A stretch of DNA of 64,000 bases from PLanc-01 sp035342095. Lineage in GTDB: Bacteria; Planctomycetota; Phycisphaerae; Sedimentisphaerales; Anaerobacaceae. Of the stretch, positions 8,095-16,581 are shown one piece after another. Below the pieces are notes generated by a model. The model made no database searches. It was given only the letters and a program-made list of their open reading frames with translations, and was not told the origin of the DNA. The stretch is from NCBI GenBank assembly GCA_035342095.1, contig DAOQWL010000010.1, positions 1 through 64,000 on the forward strand, read 5' to 3'. Made by a program: the position numbers and the translations under genes. Each line of letters starts with the position of its first letter. Within the stretch, counting starts at the first letter, position 1.

Positions 8095-9324
8095 TTACGG
8101 GGCCTTGATGTCGTAGCACATGAGGGCCTGGCCGCGGCGGATGTAGAGGCGGCCGTCGCTGATGGCGGGATGAGCCCAGTGCTCCTTTGTGCCTTTGGTC
8201 ACCTTGAAGGAACTGACCAGCTCGTAACCGTCCGGCTTGATCCGGATCAGGCCGACCTGGCCCTTCTCGCCGTAGCCGTACAGCATACCGTCCACGCAGA
8301 TGACCGAGCCCTTACCGACGAGCCTGTCGGTGAACTTGACCTTGCCGGTAGCCAGCTCGATACAGGTCCAGCTCCCGCCGGTGCTGGCGCCGTGGAGGCT
8401 GCCATCGACGAGGACGACGCCGCCGTGGTGGACATCGAGCGACTTCTCGGACCACTTCGGCTCAACGCTCGTCCCGTCGGGCGAGAGTTGGAAGCCGTGA
8501 GTGCCGTGGCGGTAGCCGTTGGTGATGCACATCAGCCCATCCTGATAGACCGGACTGACCGCCTGGATATCGTAGCTGACCTCGTGCGGGATGGTCCAGA
8601 AGATCTTTCCGGTATTGGCATCGACCCCGATCGCGGCCTTCTCGACGAGGGTCAGGATCAGGCGGTTGGGCCCTCGCGTGACCAAGACCGGCGAGCAATA
8701 AGCGGAGAGCTGGCTGAGTCCCTTGCTGGTCCAGATCGTCTCGCCGGTCATCTTGCTGAGGGCCACGACGGTTGCATCCTGGCCGCCGGGCGTGCAAATG
8801 ACCTTGTCGCCATCGATCAGGGGCGACTCCGAGATCCCCCACTCGATGTTCTTGCCTTGGAACTTGCCCAGCGTCTCGATGTGCCAGAGGTGCTCGCCGG
8901 TAGCGGCCTTGTGGCATGCGATTCGCCCCTGGCCGCTCATGAGGTACAGGCGGTCGCCGTCGAGGGTGGGCGTGGTGCGGGTGCCTGGATAGTTGCCCGA
9001 CTTGGTCCACTCGGGTCCGTAGGCGACTTTGTACTTGAGTCCCCCTTGCAGGTCGAATGCAAAGAGATGCCCCTGGCCGCCGATCATGCCGGTCGTATAG
9101 ACCACGCCATCGGCAACAGAGACCGAGGCGAACCCGTCGCCGAGTCCCCCGAAAGACCACAGTTCCTTTGGGCCTTCCTGGGGCCACTGCTTCAGGAGTC
9201 CGGTTTCGGGCGAAGTGCCATCCCTCGCGGGCCCTCGAAACTGCGGCCAGTCGGCGGCACAGGCCGTGTACACCCCGCCCAGGACCGTCAGGACAACGAT
9301 CTGGATTCGCCTTGTGGATACCAT
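8095..9324 (-). CDS. Secreted PQQ-type beta-propeller protein (BamB/alcohol-dehydrogenase-like fold)
   Basis: The 409-residue product has a signal peptide (about 1-23), then DWPQFRGPARDGTSPETGLLKQWP, the opening motif of a large planctomycete propeller family. Repeated W/Y-x-x-G-x-x-F blades follow, with A-T-G-E-H-L-W and T-G-K-I-F-W turns, as in PQQ-repeat domains. No dehydrogenase catalytic residues are recognisable, so the role may be scaffolding or binding. A paralogue lies at 21115-22386. It is downstream of rpmH by 72 bases. A GC-only inverted repeat overlaps the stop codon and may slow transcription facing the convergent glycosyltransferase gene. Fold confidence is high; function is unknown. 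Confidence 0.78.
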   Translation of the reverse strand: MVSTRRIQIVVLTVLGGVYTACAADWPQFRGPARDGTSPETGLLKQWPQEGPKELWSFGGLGDGFASVSVADGVVYTTGMIGGQGHLFAFDLQGGLKYKVAYGPEWTKSGNYPGTRTTPTLDGDRLYLMSGQGRIACHKAATGEHLWHIETLGKFQGKNIEWGISESPLIDGDKVICTPGGQDATVVALSKMTGETIWTSKGLSQLSAYCSPVLVTRGPNRLILTLVEKAAIGVDANTGKIFWTIPHEVSYDIQAVSPVYQDGLMCITNGYRHGTHGFQLSPDGTSVEPKWSEKSLDVHHGGVVLVDGSLHGASTGGSWTCIELATGKVKFTDRLVGKGSVICVDGMLYGYGEKGQVGLIRIKPDGYELVSSFKVTKGTKEHWAHPAISDGRLYIRRGQALMCYDIKAP

Positions 9325-9396
9325 GAGCCACCGCCCTTTCGTGGAGATTCGAATGATGGATGGCCGGGATCTGTGGAAAAGCGGCTAGCCGCAAAA

Positions 9397-9564
9397 CTAC
9401 TGCTTGGTGATCGCTTTGTGGCCGCGACCCGGCTTTCGCTTCTTGCGCCCGGACCGCAGAGCACGCTGGCGGTTGAGCACCTTGCGCCCCCCGGCGGTCT
9501 GCCGACGAGAGCGGAATCCCTGGCTCCTCTTCTTCTTGCGATTGCTATGACGTCCGTTTTCCAT
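9397..9564 (-). CDS. rpmH: 50S ribosomal protein bL34
   Basis: A short gene of 55 codons. The product is extremely basic and contains the diagnostic bL34 order: SNRKKKRSQGFRSRR, then GGRKVLNRQR, then SGRKKRKPGRG. In other bacteria the equivalent is RKRxRxHGFRxRMxTxxGRxVLxxRRxKGRKxL. It is a structural protein of the large subunit. GAAGGA lies 5 bases before the ATG. The C-terminus runs about 12 residues longer than the usual 44-47 residue form. The normal neighbours rnpA and dnaA are absent; MtfA lies upstream and a PQQ propeller downstream. Confidence 0.88.
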   Translation of the reverse strand: MENGRHSNRKKKRSQGFRSRRQTAGGRKVLNRQRALRSGRKKRKPGRGHKAITKQ

Positions 9565-9667
9565 AGTGTCCTTCCGTCCTCAAATCACCAGATCGAACGA
9601 TCTTCAGGTGCCAACTCAGTGACCGAAACCACCGCCCGACGGGACCTATCCGGCGGACAGCCTATAG

Positions 9668-9696
9668 AGGATAGCAGAACACCCAACCGATTTCAA
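9668..9696 (-). promoter_or_regulatory. Promoter for rpmH
   Basis: Read on the minus strand, TTGAAA (9691-9696) and TATCCT (9668-9673) are separated by exactly 17 bp, about 100 bases before the bL34 start and just after the mtfA stop. It gives rpmH its own transcript with a leader of nearly 100 bases. Confidence 0.5.
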
Positions 9697-9719
9697 CGCT
9701 TTTTCGGCAAAGATGCCCG

Positions 9720-10484
9720 TCAGGCAGGTCCCCAGGAGGCCGGGTCCTGCTGGTAGAATTTGCGGAGTTCGTCGTAGAGCCTGGGGTAGCCCCCGCGCAA
9801 TCCGCCGGGATTCTCGAAGAAGCTCTCCGTCGCCACGGCGAAGAACTCCGCGGGGTCGGTGGCGCCGTATTCGTCGAGCACCTCCGGCCGGCGTCGCCGG
9901 ACTGCCCGTCGGAATCGGTCGTAATCCTCCCCCAGGGCCCGGGCCCAGGCGTCGAAGCTGGCCTGGTCCCGCAGGACCGGCGTGCTGTCGCCCCGCCCGC
10001 CGGAACTGTCGAGTTGGTGGGCGAACTCGTGCAACGCCAGGTTCTGCCCGTCCCGGGCGCCGGCATCGTCCACCATATCGTTCCACGACAGGACCACCGA
10101 GCCGTCGGGCCACGATTCGCCCAGGCGAACGTCGTCGCTCTCCAGGACCATGTCTCCGATGTGATGGTGCACATCCGGGACCACGAAGGCATCCGGATAC
10201 ACCAGGATCGTCTTCAAGCCGGGATAATAGTCGGTCTTGCGATGCAGCAGGAGCAGACAGGCGTGGGCCGCGATGACGACCCGCATTTCGTCGGTGATCT
10301 CCAGGCCGGCGCAGCCCTCGAAGCGTTTTTCCGCCAGGAAGACGAGCATGTGCCGCCGGAGTTCGGCCCGGTCGGGCTCCGACAGTCCCGCATAGAGCGG
10401 CACCTTCCCCTCCAGGATCGCCAGCCACTCGGAGGGAAAGGGTCCGTCCGCCAGCTTCTTTCGTCGTCTTCGCTTGAACAGCAT
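9720..10484 (-). CDS. mtfA: Zinc-dependent peptidase of the MtfA family
   Basis: The 254-residue product matches M90-family MtfA. The zinc site is HEFAHQLD (His152, Glu153, His156) with a downstream glutamate in the E-F-F-A-V-A-T-E-S-F-F block serving as the expected third ligand. Upstream family marks include the P-L-Y-x-x-L-S region near residue 30 and I-A-A-H-A-C-L-L-L-L near 75. In E. coli MtfA binds Mlc and so influences the glucose PTS; whether that applies here is unknown, although an enzyme I gene lies a few kilobases away. No ribosome-binding site is evident; a 7-bp-repeat palindrome begins directly upstream and is shared with divergent truD. Confidence 0.88.
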   Translation of the reverse strand: MLFKRRRRKKLADGPFPSEWLAILEGKVPLYAGLSEPDRAELRRHMLVFLAEKRFEGCAGLEITDEMRVVIAAHACLLLLHRKTDYYPGLKTILVYPDAFVVPDVHHHIGDMVLESDDVRLGESWPDGSVVLSWNDMVDDAGARDGQNLALHEFAHQLDSSGGRGDSTPVLRDQASFDAWARALGEDYDRFRRAVRRRRPEVLDEYGATDPAEFFAVATESFFENPGGLRGGYPRLYDELRKFYQQDPASWGPA

Positions 10485-10490
10485 TTTCTA

Positions 10491-10600
10491 TTTACGATTT
10501 ACGATTTGTGATTTACTATTTGCGTTTCGATTGGCGCAACACGTCCCTTGGGGCTTGCGCCGGTCCAAATAGTAAATCGTAAATCGCAAATAGTAAATTC
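10491..10600. repeat. Inverted heptanucleotide repeats between mtfA and truD
   Basis: Two AT-rich arms flank a GC-rich core. The left arm is five units of a 7-bp repeat (ATTTACG, ATTTACG, ATTTGTG, ATTTACT, ATTTGCG). The right arm is the complementary series (CAAATAG, TAAATCG, TAAATCG, CAAATAG, TAAAT). The core contains GGCGCAA ... TTGCGCC. The whole intergenic region can fold as one long hairpin and contrasts sharply with the GC-rich surroundings. Confidence 0.75.
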
Positions 10601-10602
10601 CT

Positions 10603-11865
10603 ATGCCTGTTTCACTGCCGTTTTTGACCGAGGACCTGCCCGGCGTGGGCGGGGTCGTGAAGACCCGTCCGGAGGACTTCTTCGTCGAGGAGTTGCCGGC
10701 ATACGAGCCGTGCGGGTCGGGGACGCACGTTTACGCCCAGATCGAGAAGAAGGGACTCGGCACCCGCGAGGCCCTGGACCGTATCGCCCGGGCTCTGAAC
10801 ATCCAGCGCCGGGACATCGGCACGGCGGGCCTCAAGGACGCGCACGCGGTCGCCCGCCAGTGGATCTCCATCGAGCACATCCAGCCGGAGCGTCTGGAAC
10901 TGCTCTCGCTGGCCCAAGTACAGGTTCTCAAGACCAGCCGGCACACGAACAAGCTCAAACCCGGCCACTTGCGAGGCAATCGTTTCGTCGTCCGCATCCG
11001 CAAGCTCGCGCTGCCCCTGGAGGAGGCCCGCAGGATCGCCGAGTCGGGTCTGGCCGTCCTGATCCGAAGGGGCGTGCCCAACTACTTCGGCCCGCAGCGA
11101 TTCGGCAACCATCGGAACAACCACCTCCTGGGCAGGGCCCTCGCCCGCAACGACGCGGAGGAGTTCATGGACCAGTTCCTGGGCCGGCCCGACCCCGATG
11201 CGGACTCACCCACGGTGCTCCAGGCCCGCACCCTGTACGAAGAGGGACGCTACGAGGAGGCCCTCCAGTCCTGGCCCGGCCAGTTCGCCAACCACCGTCG
11301 CGCCCTGCGGGCAATCATCACGGGCAAGGGCAAAAGAAAGCGAGGCCTGTTCACCGTGGACAAGCATCTCCAGGGCCTGTTCGTCTCCGCCTACCAGTCC
11401 GACCTGTTCAATCGCGTGCTGGCCGAGCGGATGCCGAATATCGACAAGTTGCTCGTCGGCGACATGGCCTACAAGCACGACAACGGCGCGTGCTTCCGCG
11501 TCGAACAGGTCGAGGTGGAACAGCCCCGGTGCGAGCGGTTCGAGATCAGCCCGACCGGCCCCCTGCTGGGCCAGCGAACGACCCGTCTGACCGGTCCCGC
11601 CGGCGAGATCGAGAATCCCCTCCTCGACGCAGAGGCCCTGGGCGAGAACGAATCGGGCCACATGAGCCGCCTGGGCGCCCGAGGGGGGCGGCGTCCCCTG
11701 CGGTTCCACCCGAAGAACGCGGACCTGGCCGCCGGCCAGGATGACCTCGGGCCGTACCTGGAGCTGCGATTCGAGCTCGACGCCGGCTGCTACGCGACGA
11801 CTCTGATCTCGGAGATCACGAAAGACCGAGCCCCTGAGGCCGGCGAGCCCGAGCAGCAAGAGTAG
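10603..11865 (+). CDS. truD: tRNA pseudouridine(13) synthase TruD
   Basis: The 420-residue enzyme converts uridine 13 of tRNA-Glu to pseudouridine. The catalytic aspartate is Asp79 in GTAGLKDAHAVARQW, equivalent to E. coli Asp80. Other marks are FFVEELPAY near the N-terminus, the RRGVPNYFGPQRFG block and SAYQSDLFNRVLAERMP in the C-terminal half. The insertion (TRUD) domain occupies roughly 150-300. Length is somewhat above the E. coli form (349). The start is the first ATG after the inverted heptanucleotide repeat; no clear ribosome-binding site is seen, so a short-leader or leaderless message is possible. It is divergent from mtfA. Confidence 0.93.
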   Translation: MPVSLPFLTEDLPGVGGVVKTRPEDFFVEELPAYEPCGSGTHVYAQIEKKGLGTREALDRIARALNIQRRDIGTAGLKDAHAVARQWISIEHIQPERLELLSLAQVQVLKTSRHTNKLKPGHLRGNRFVVRIRKLALPLEEARRIAESGLAVLIRRGVPNYFGPQRFGNHRNNHLLGRALARNDAEEFMDQFLGRPDPDADSPTVLQARTLYEEGRYEEALQSWPGQFANHRRALRAIITGKGKRKRGLFTVDKHLQGLFVSAYQSDLFNRVLAERMPNIDKLLVGDMAYKHDNGACFRVEQVEVEQPRCERFEISPTGPLLGQRTTRLTGPAGEIENPLLDAEALGENESGHMSRLGARGGRRPLRFHPKNADLAAGQDDLGPYLELRFELDAGCYATTLISEITKDRAPEAGEPEQQE

Positions 11866-12023
11866 ATCAGACGCGACCCAGCCGCGAATCGCGACAGGAA
11901 ACGCGACAGAATCAACGTTCCGTCGATTGAAGCACACAACATCGCGCTACGCAAGAGCACGGCCCATCCCACCACGTCTGTGAAGATACGCTGGCAGTTG
12001 GATAGGCAGCACACGCGGAAGTC

Positions 12024-12094
12024 GTTCGTAGTGGGCCCGTCAGGGCCTATCTTCACAAGCCAGGAAGATAACGCCTCACGGCGTCACTACGAAC
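12024..12094 (-). repeat. Cloverleaf-forming intergenic repeat, copy 1
   Basis: The ends GTTCGTAGTG and CACTACGAAC pair perfectly (10 bp). Inside, read on the minus strand, are a hairpin ACGCC-GTGA-GGCGT, a stem TATCTTC/GAAGATA and a hairpin GGCCC-TGAC-GGGCC. The predicted shape is a four-arm cloverleaf. A second copy lies at 29114-29188 in the opposite orientation. There is no coding capacity. Confidence 0.8.
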
Positions 12095-12188
12095 CGGCTC
12101 GCCGGGCGCATCGCGAATCCGCACGGTCAAGCTTCTGCTGCCCGCAAATCTGACTGGACCCATCCCACTGCCCAGGACCGATCAAAGG

Positions 12189-12217
12189 TTGCCCTGGGGA
12201 CCTAAATCTGTTAAAAT
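12189..12217 (+). promoter_or_regulatory. Possible promoter for the lamin-tail/CotH gene
   Basis: TAAAAT at 12212-12217 has TTGCCC 17 bp upstream at 12189-12194. It lies about 95 bases before the start. The -35 box is a weak match. Confidence 0.35.
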
Positions 12218-12312
12218 AGGTTAGCAACATCCGGCCCGTTCGGCAGGGTCGGGATAGGGTATAAGTGTTCATCAGTCTGGGGCTGCGCAAGAGTTGAAAG
12301 GCGGAGCGCGCA

Positions 12313-15300
12313 ATGAGGGTTAGGCCGTTCGTCGTGGCATTCTTCGTGCTGGCGTGGATCGCCTGCGCCCGTCCTATTATCGGACAGGGAGAAGACGCCA
12401 GCCCGACGAACATCGAGACGCTCGCTTCGCCTGCCCTGCTCATCAATGAGGTCATGGCATCGAACAGCGGCACCGCCAAGGATCCCCAGGGCCAGTATGA
12501 CGACTGGGTCGAGCTCTACAACGCCGGGACCAGTGCCGTTGATGCCGGTGGCCTATACCTGACGGACAATCCCGACGACCCGACCCAATGGCAGATCCCG
12601 CTTGGCCGGCCGGCCGAGACCACCGTGGCGCCGGGCGGATTCCTGCTCATCTGGCTCGACGGGGATACCGACGATGCCGGGTTGCACGCAGGGTTCAAGC
12701 TCAGCGCCGCCGGGGATCGGATCGCCCTGTTCGACACCGACGGCGCCACCGTGCTCGACCGCGTCGAGTTCGACGAGCAGGTCCCGGATGTCTCGTACGG
12801 TCGAAACCCGGACCAGCTTGAGGACTGGCGATACATGGGCCTGCCGACCCCGAGGGCACGCAACATCGTCACCTACTCGGGCCGCGTCGCCGGCATCGCG
12901 TTCAGCCATGAACGAGGCTTCTACGCGGAGCCGTTCTTCGTGGCGGTGACGACGCCGACCACTGGCGCGGCCGTCTACTACACGCTGGACGGCACGTCCC
13001 CTTTCGACCTCAAGCTCGGCCTCCCCACCGGCGTGCTCTACACCGGCCCGATCCCCATCAGCACGACCACGTGCCTGCGGGCGGTCGCACACAAGCCCGG
13101 TTGCCTGCCCACGAACATCATCACGCACACGTACATCTTCCTCGACGACGTCATCAACCAGGCTACCGACCCGCAGAGCAAAGCCCAAGTCACGCCCGAC
13201 GGGTGCCCGACATCGTGGGGCAACGGCGCAACCGGGGACTATCAGATGGACCCCGACGTCGTCGGCCAGAATGGCACGGACCTCTTCAGCGGTCTCTACG
13301 CGAGCACGATCCGCGACGACTTGAAAGCGGCCCCGACGATCTCCCTGGTGATGCCTATCGACGACTGGTTCGGCTCCAAGGGCATCTACATCAATCAGTC
13401 GCAGGATGGCACGGAACGCGTCGCGTCGTTCGAGTACATCGACCCAGCAACCGGGGAAACGATCCAGGCCAATTGCGCCATCGCCATGCAAGGCGGCGTC
13501 AGCGGCGGCGGCACCAGCCTGGACCGCTGGAAGACCTTCAAGCTCTCGATGCGTCCCCGCTTCAAGACAGAGACCGACGACGGGACCCCCACGGGCGGAC
13601 CCTCGAAACTCGACTTCTCGTTCTTCCCCGATTCTCCCGTCCAGCAGTGCAACACCCTCGTGCTCGACGGGGTTCTGAACCACTCCTGGCTCCATGCCAC
13701 CGATTCAGGCCAGCGCGACACCGCGACGTATATCCAGGATCAGTACGTCGCCGACCTGCACAACGTGATCGGCGGCCACTCCCCTCACGGCGCGTACGCC
13801 CACATCTACCTCAACGGGCTCTACTGGGGGATGTACTATATCCACGAGCGGCCGGACCACGCCTGGGCGGCGGAGATCTTCGGCGGCGACGAGGACGAGT
13901 ACGACGCGATCAAGCACGACGCCGGCAACGTCATCAACAGCGGTACAGGTGGCAATGCCAGGACCAACTACAACGCCCTGCTGGCCGCCGCCAACGCGGT
14001 GGCCGCCAGTCCGACCGATGCGTCGAAATACCAGTCGCTCTGCAACCTGCTCGACGTGGACGACTACATCGCCTACCTTCTGGCGAATTGGTACGCCGGC
14101 AACCACGATTGGCCCCACAAGAACTGGTACGCTACGCACCGCAACACGACCGACGGCAAGTGGCGGTTCCACTCGTGGGACGCCGAGCACACCGTCGAGG
14201 GCGGCAACGACGTCGGCGAGAGTCCGGACGGCATCCATGCCAAGCTGGCGCCCAACGCGGACTATCGCATGAGATTCGCAGACATCGTCCACCGCTGCTT
14301 CTTCCACAACGGCCCGCTGACCTACCCTGCGGCAGCCGACTTGTACCAGGCCAGGATGGATCAGATCGACCGTGCCATCGTCGGAGAATCCGCCCGATGG
14401 GGCGACAACCGACGGACCCTGCCCTACACGCGCCAGGACTGGCTCAAGACCCAGAACAACAAGCTGACGGGCTTCTTCCCCACCAGGAGCAACCAGGTCC
14501 TGGGCTGGCTCAAGAGCGCCAATCTGTATCCGGCGGTGGCTGCTCCGGAGTTCTACGTCGATGGCGCCGCCCAGCACGGCGGATACGCCACGACCGGCGC
14601 GGCGCTGTCCATGACCGCCGGCGCCGGAGACATCTGGTACACGCTCGACGGGACCGATCCGCGAGAGTCCGAGACGGCCGCCCAGCAGATCGAGACCGTC
14701 ACGCTCGTGGGCGAGAAGGCATCGAAGCGAGTGCTCGTGCCGACGGGACCGATCGACAACGCATGGCGGACCGATCCCGCCTTCAACGACTCCGCCTGGC
14801 AGGCCGGCATGGGCGGCGTCGGCTACGAGTTGAGTAGCGGGTACGAGCCGTACTTCAGCATCGACGTCGAAACCTCGATGGCATCGAAAAATGCGACCTG
14901 TTACATCCGCATCCCGTTCACGCTCACCCCGACGATGCTGGAAGGCCTGGACACGCTCACGCTGAATGTCCGCTACGACGACGGATTCATCGCCTATCTC
15001 AATGGCACGGAACTCCAGCGGGCCCTGTTCAACGGGACCCCGACGTGGAACTCGGCCGCTTCCGCCAACCATTCCGACTCGCTGGCAAAGGTCTTCGAAT
15101 CATTCGATCTGAGCAGCCGGATCAGGGATCTGAACGCGGGCATCAACCTGCTCGCCATCCACGGCATGAACCTGACGGTGAACGACTCGGACTTCCTGAT
15201 TTCGGTCGAACTCCTCGGCGGCAAGAAGCCGCAGGACACGGAAGTCTCCAACGTCGTTCGGTACACCGATCCGATTGCCCTGTCCGCCAGCGTATGCGTC

Positions 15301-16578
15301 AAGTCCCGAGCCTTGAGCAACGGCGTCTGGAGCGCCCTGAACGAGGCGGTCTTCGCGGTCGGGCCCGTCGCAGAAAGCCTGCGAATCAGCGAGATCATGT
15401 ACCACCCCGCGGACACGGGCAACCCCGACGATCCGAACGCGGAGTTCATCGAACTGACCAACATCGGCAACGAGACCATCAATCTGAACCTCGTCCGGTT
15501 CACCAAGGGGATCGACCACACGTTCGCCCGTTCCGAGCTGCCTGCGGGAGGCTACTGCCTGCTGGTCAAGGACATCGTCGCATTCGAGGCCCGCTATGGC
15601 GCCGGTCTGCCCGTTGTGGGCCGGTACGCCGGCAGTCTGAACAACGCGGGTGAAACCATCGAGCTGGTGGACGCGGCGGGCGAGGTCATTCAGCGATTCA
15701 GATACGAAGACGACTGGTTCGACCTGACCGACGGCGACGGCTTCTCCCTGACGGTCCGAGACCCGCAGACTGCGACCGACCTGAACGACCCAACCGCCTG
15801 GCGGTCGAGCGTCTATCCCGGCGGCTCGCCCGGCACAAGCGACACCGCAAAGACCCTCGTCGAATCCGGCGCCGTCGTCATCAACGAACTGCTGGCCAAC
15901 TCGTCCGGCGTCGGGCCCGACTGGATCGAACTGCACAACACGACGTCCGAGGCCATCGACATCGGAGACTGGTATCTGTCGGACGATGTCGACGATCTGA
16001 CCAAGTATCGGATCGCCTCCGGCACGAGCCTGCCGGCGGACGGGTACCTCGTGTTCTCCGAGAACGAGCACTTCGGCAATCCGGACGATCCCGGTTGCAC
16101 GACGCCCTTCGGCCTGAGCAAGGACGGCGAGACCCTGTATCTCCTTTCCGGCTCCGACGGGCTCCTGACCGGCTACCTTGAACGACAGAAGTTCGGCGCC
16201 TCCGAGGCCGGCGTCACGTTGGGCCGCTGGCAGGTCGGCGAAGGCGAGTACGACTTTGTGGCTCTCACCGAGCCGACGCCGGGCCGGACGAATGCCTCGC
16301 CGGTCGTCGCCTGGGGAACGGGCAGCCTGGCCAACGGGACCGGGACCCTCCAACTGAACCGGCCGGGCGCCACGGACGAGAAAGGCGAGTTCAAGTGGAT
16401 TCGCGCGGACCGGATCGCCTACAGCGACGGCTCCCATCCGCAGGGTTTCGCCCAGGGCATCGATCCCTGGCCTGTCGAAGCAGACGGCTCGGGCCTCTCG
16501 CTGACGCAGATCGATCCCGCGGCGTACGGCAACAACCCTGGGAACTGGAAGGCGGCGACGCCCTCCCCGGGTCAGTAA
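12313..16578 (+). CDS. Large secreted surface protein: lamin-tail, chitobiase C-terminal-like and CotH domains
   Basis: The 1421-residue product has a signal peptide (about 1-25). Domains in order: a lamin-tail domain (INEVMASNSG, about 43-190); a chitobiase-type Ig-like domain (VYYTLDGTSP, about 195-275); a CotH kinase-like domain (about 340-720, with SWDAEHTVEGG); a second chitobiase-like domain (IWYTLDGTDPRESE, about 770); a beta-sandwich insert; and two more lamin-tail domains (ISEIMYHPADTGNPDDPNAEFIEL; INELLANSSGVGPDWIEL). CotH proteins are atypical secretory kinases or spore-coat factors; lamin-tail domains are common in exported planctomycete proteins. It is followed after 3 bases by a smaller lamin-tail/dockerin protein. 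The substrate is unknown. Confidence 0.82.
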   Translation: MRVRPFVVAFFVLAWIACARPIIGQGEDASPTNIETLASPALLINEVMASNSGTAKDPQGQYDDWVELYNAGTSAVDAGGLYLTDNPDDPTQWQIPLGRPAETTVAPGGFLLIWLDGDTDDAGLHAGFKLSAAGDRIALFDTDGATVLDRVEFDEQVPDVSYGRNPDQLEDWRYMGLPTPRARNIVTYSGRVAGIAFSHERGFYAEPFFVAVTTPTTGAAVYYTLDGTSPFDLKLGLPTGVLYTGPIPISTTTCLRAVAHKPGCLPTNIITHTYIFLDDVINQATDPQSKAQVTPDGCPTSWGNGATGDYQMDPDVVGQNGTDLFSGLYASTIRDDLKAAPTISLVMPIDDWFGSKGIYINQSQDGTERVASFEYIDPATGETIQANCAIAMQGGVSGGGTSLDRWKTFKLSMRPRFKTETDDGTPTGGPSKLDFSFFPDSPVQQCNTLVLDGVLNHSWLHATDSGQRDTATYIQDQYVADLHNVIGGHSPHGAYAHIYLNGLYWGMYYIHERPDHAWAAEIFGGDEDEYDAIKHDAGNVINSGTGGNARTNYNALLAAANAVAASPTDASKYQSLCNLLDVDDYIAYLLANWYAGNHDWPHKNWYATHRNTTDGKWRFHSWDAEHTVEGGNDVGESPDGIHAKLAPNADYRMRFADIVHRCFFHNGPLTYPAAADLYQARMDQIDRAIVGESARWGDNRRTLPYTRQDWLKTQNNKLTGFFPTRSNQVLGWLKSANLYPAVAAPEFYVDGAAQHGGYATTGAALSMTAGAGDIWYTLDGTDPRESETAAQQIETVTLVGEKASKRVLVPTGPIDNAWRTDPAFNDSAWQAGMGGVGYELSSGYEPYFSIDVETSMASKNATCYIRIPFTLTPTMLEGLDTLTLNVRYDDGFIAYLNGTELQRALFNGTPTWNSAASANHSDSLAKVFESFDLSSRIRDLNAGINLLAIHGMNLTVNDSDFLISVELLGGKKPQDTEVSNVVRYTDPIALSASVCVKSRALSNGVWSALNEAVFAVGPVAESLRISEIMYHPADTGNPDDPNAEFIELTNIGNETINLNLVRFTKGIDHTFARSELPAGGYCLLVKDIVAFEARYGAGLPVVGRYAGSLNNAGETIELVDAAGEVIQRFRYEDDWFDLTDGDGFSLTVRDPQTATDLNDPTAWRSSVYPGGSPGTSDTAKTLVESGAVVINELLANSSGVGPDWIELHNTTSEAIDIGDWYLSDDVDDLTKYRIASGTSLPADGYLVFSENEHFGNPDDPGCTTPFGLSKDGETLYLLSGSDGLLTGYLERQKFGASEAGVTLGRWQVGEGEYDFVALTEPTPGRTNASPVVAWGTGSLANGTGTLQLNRPGATDEKGEFKWIRADRIAYSDGSHPQGFAQGIDPWPVEADGSGLSLTQIDPAAYGNNPGNWKAATPSPGQ

Positions 16579-16581
16579 CAA

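Larger units (their letters stand above)
11866..12312. other. Gene-free stretch with cloverleaf repeat and promoter
   Basis: No gene is seen in these 447 bases. They contain the cloverleaf element at 12024-12094 and a candidate promoter at 12189-12217 for the lamin-tail/CotH gene. GGCGGAG lies 8 bases before that gene's start. Confidence 0.6.

Noticed and set aside
8085..8102. GC-rich inverted repeat between the convergent glycosyltransferase and propeller genes as a terminator
   Set aside because: It overlaps the propeller stop codon and lacks a T-run on either strand; too weak to list as a terminator.
12024..12094. Possible tRNA gene because of the cloverleaf shape
   Set aside because: Arm lengths and loops do not fit tRNA: no T-loop TTCRANY, no anticodon loop of seven bases, no acceptor stem of seven pairs.
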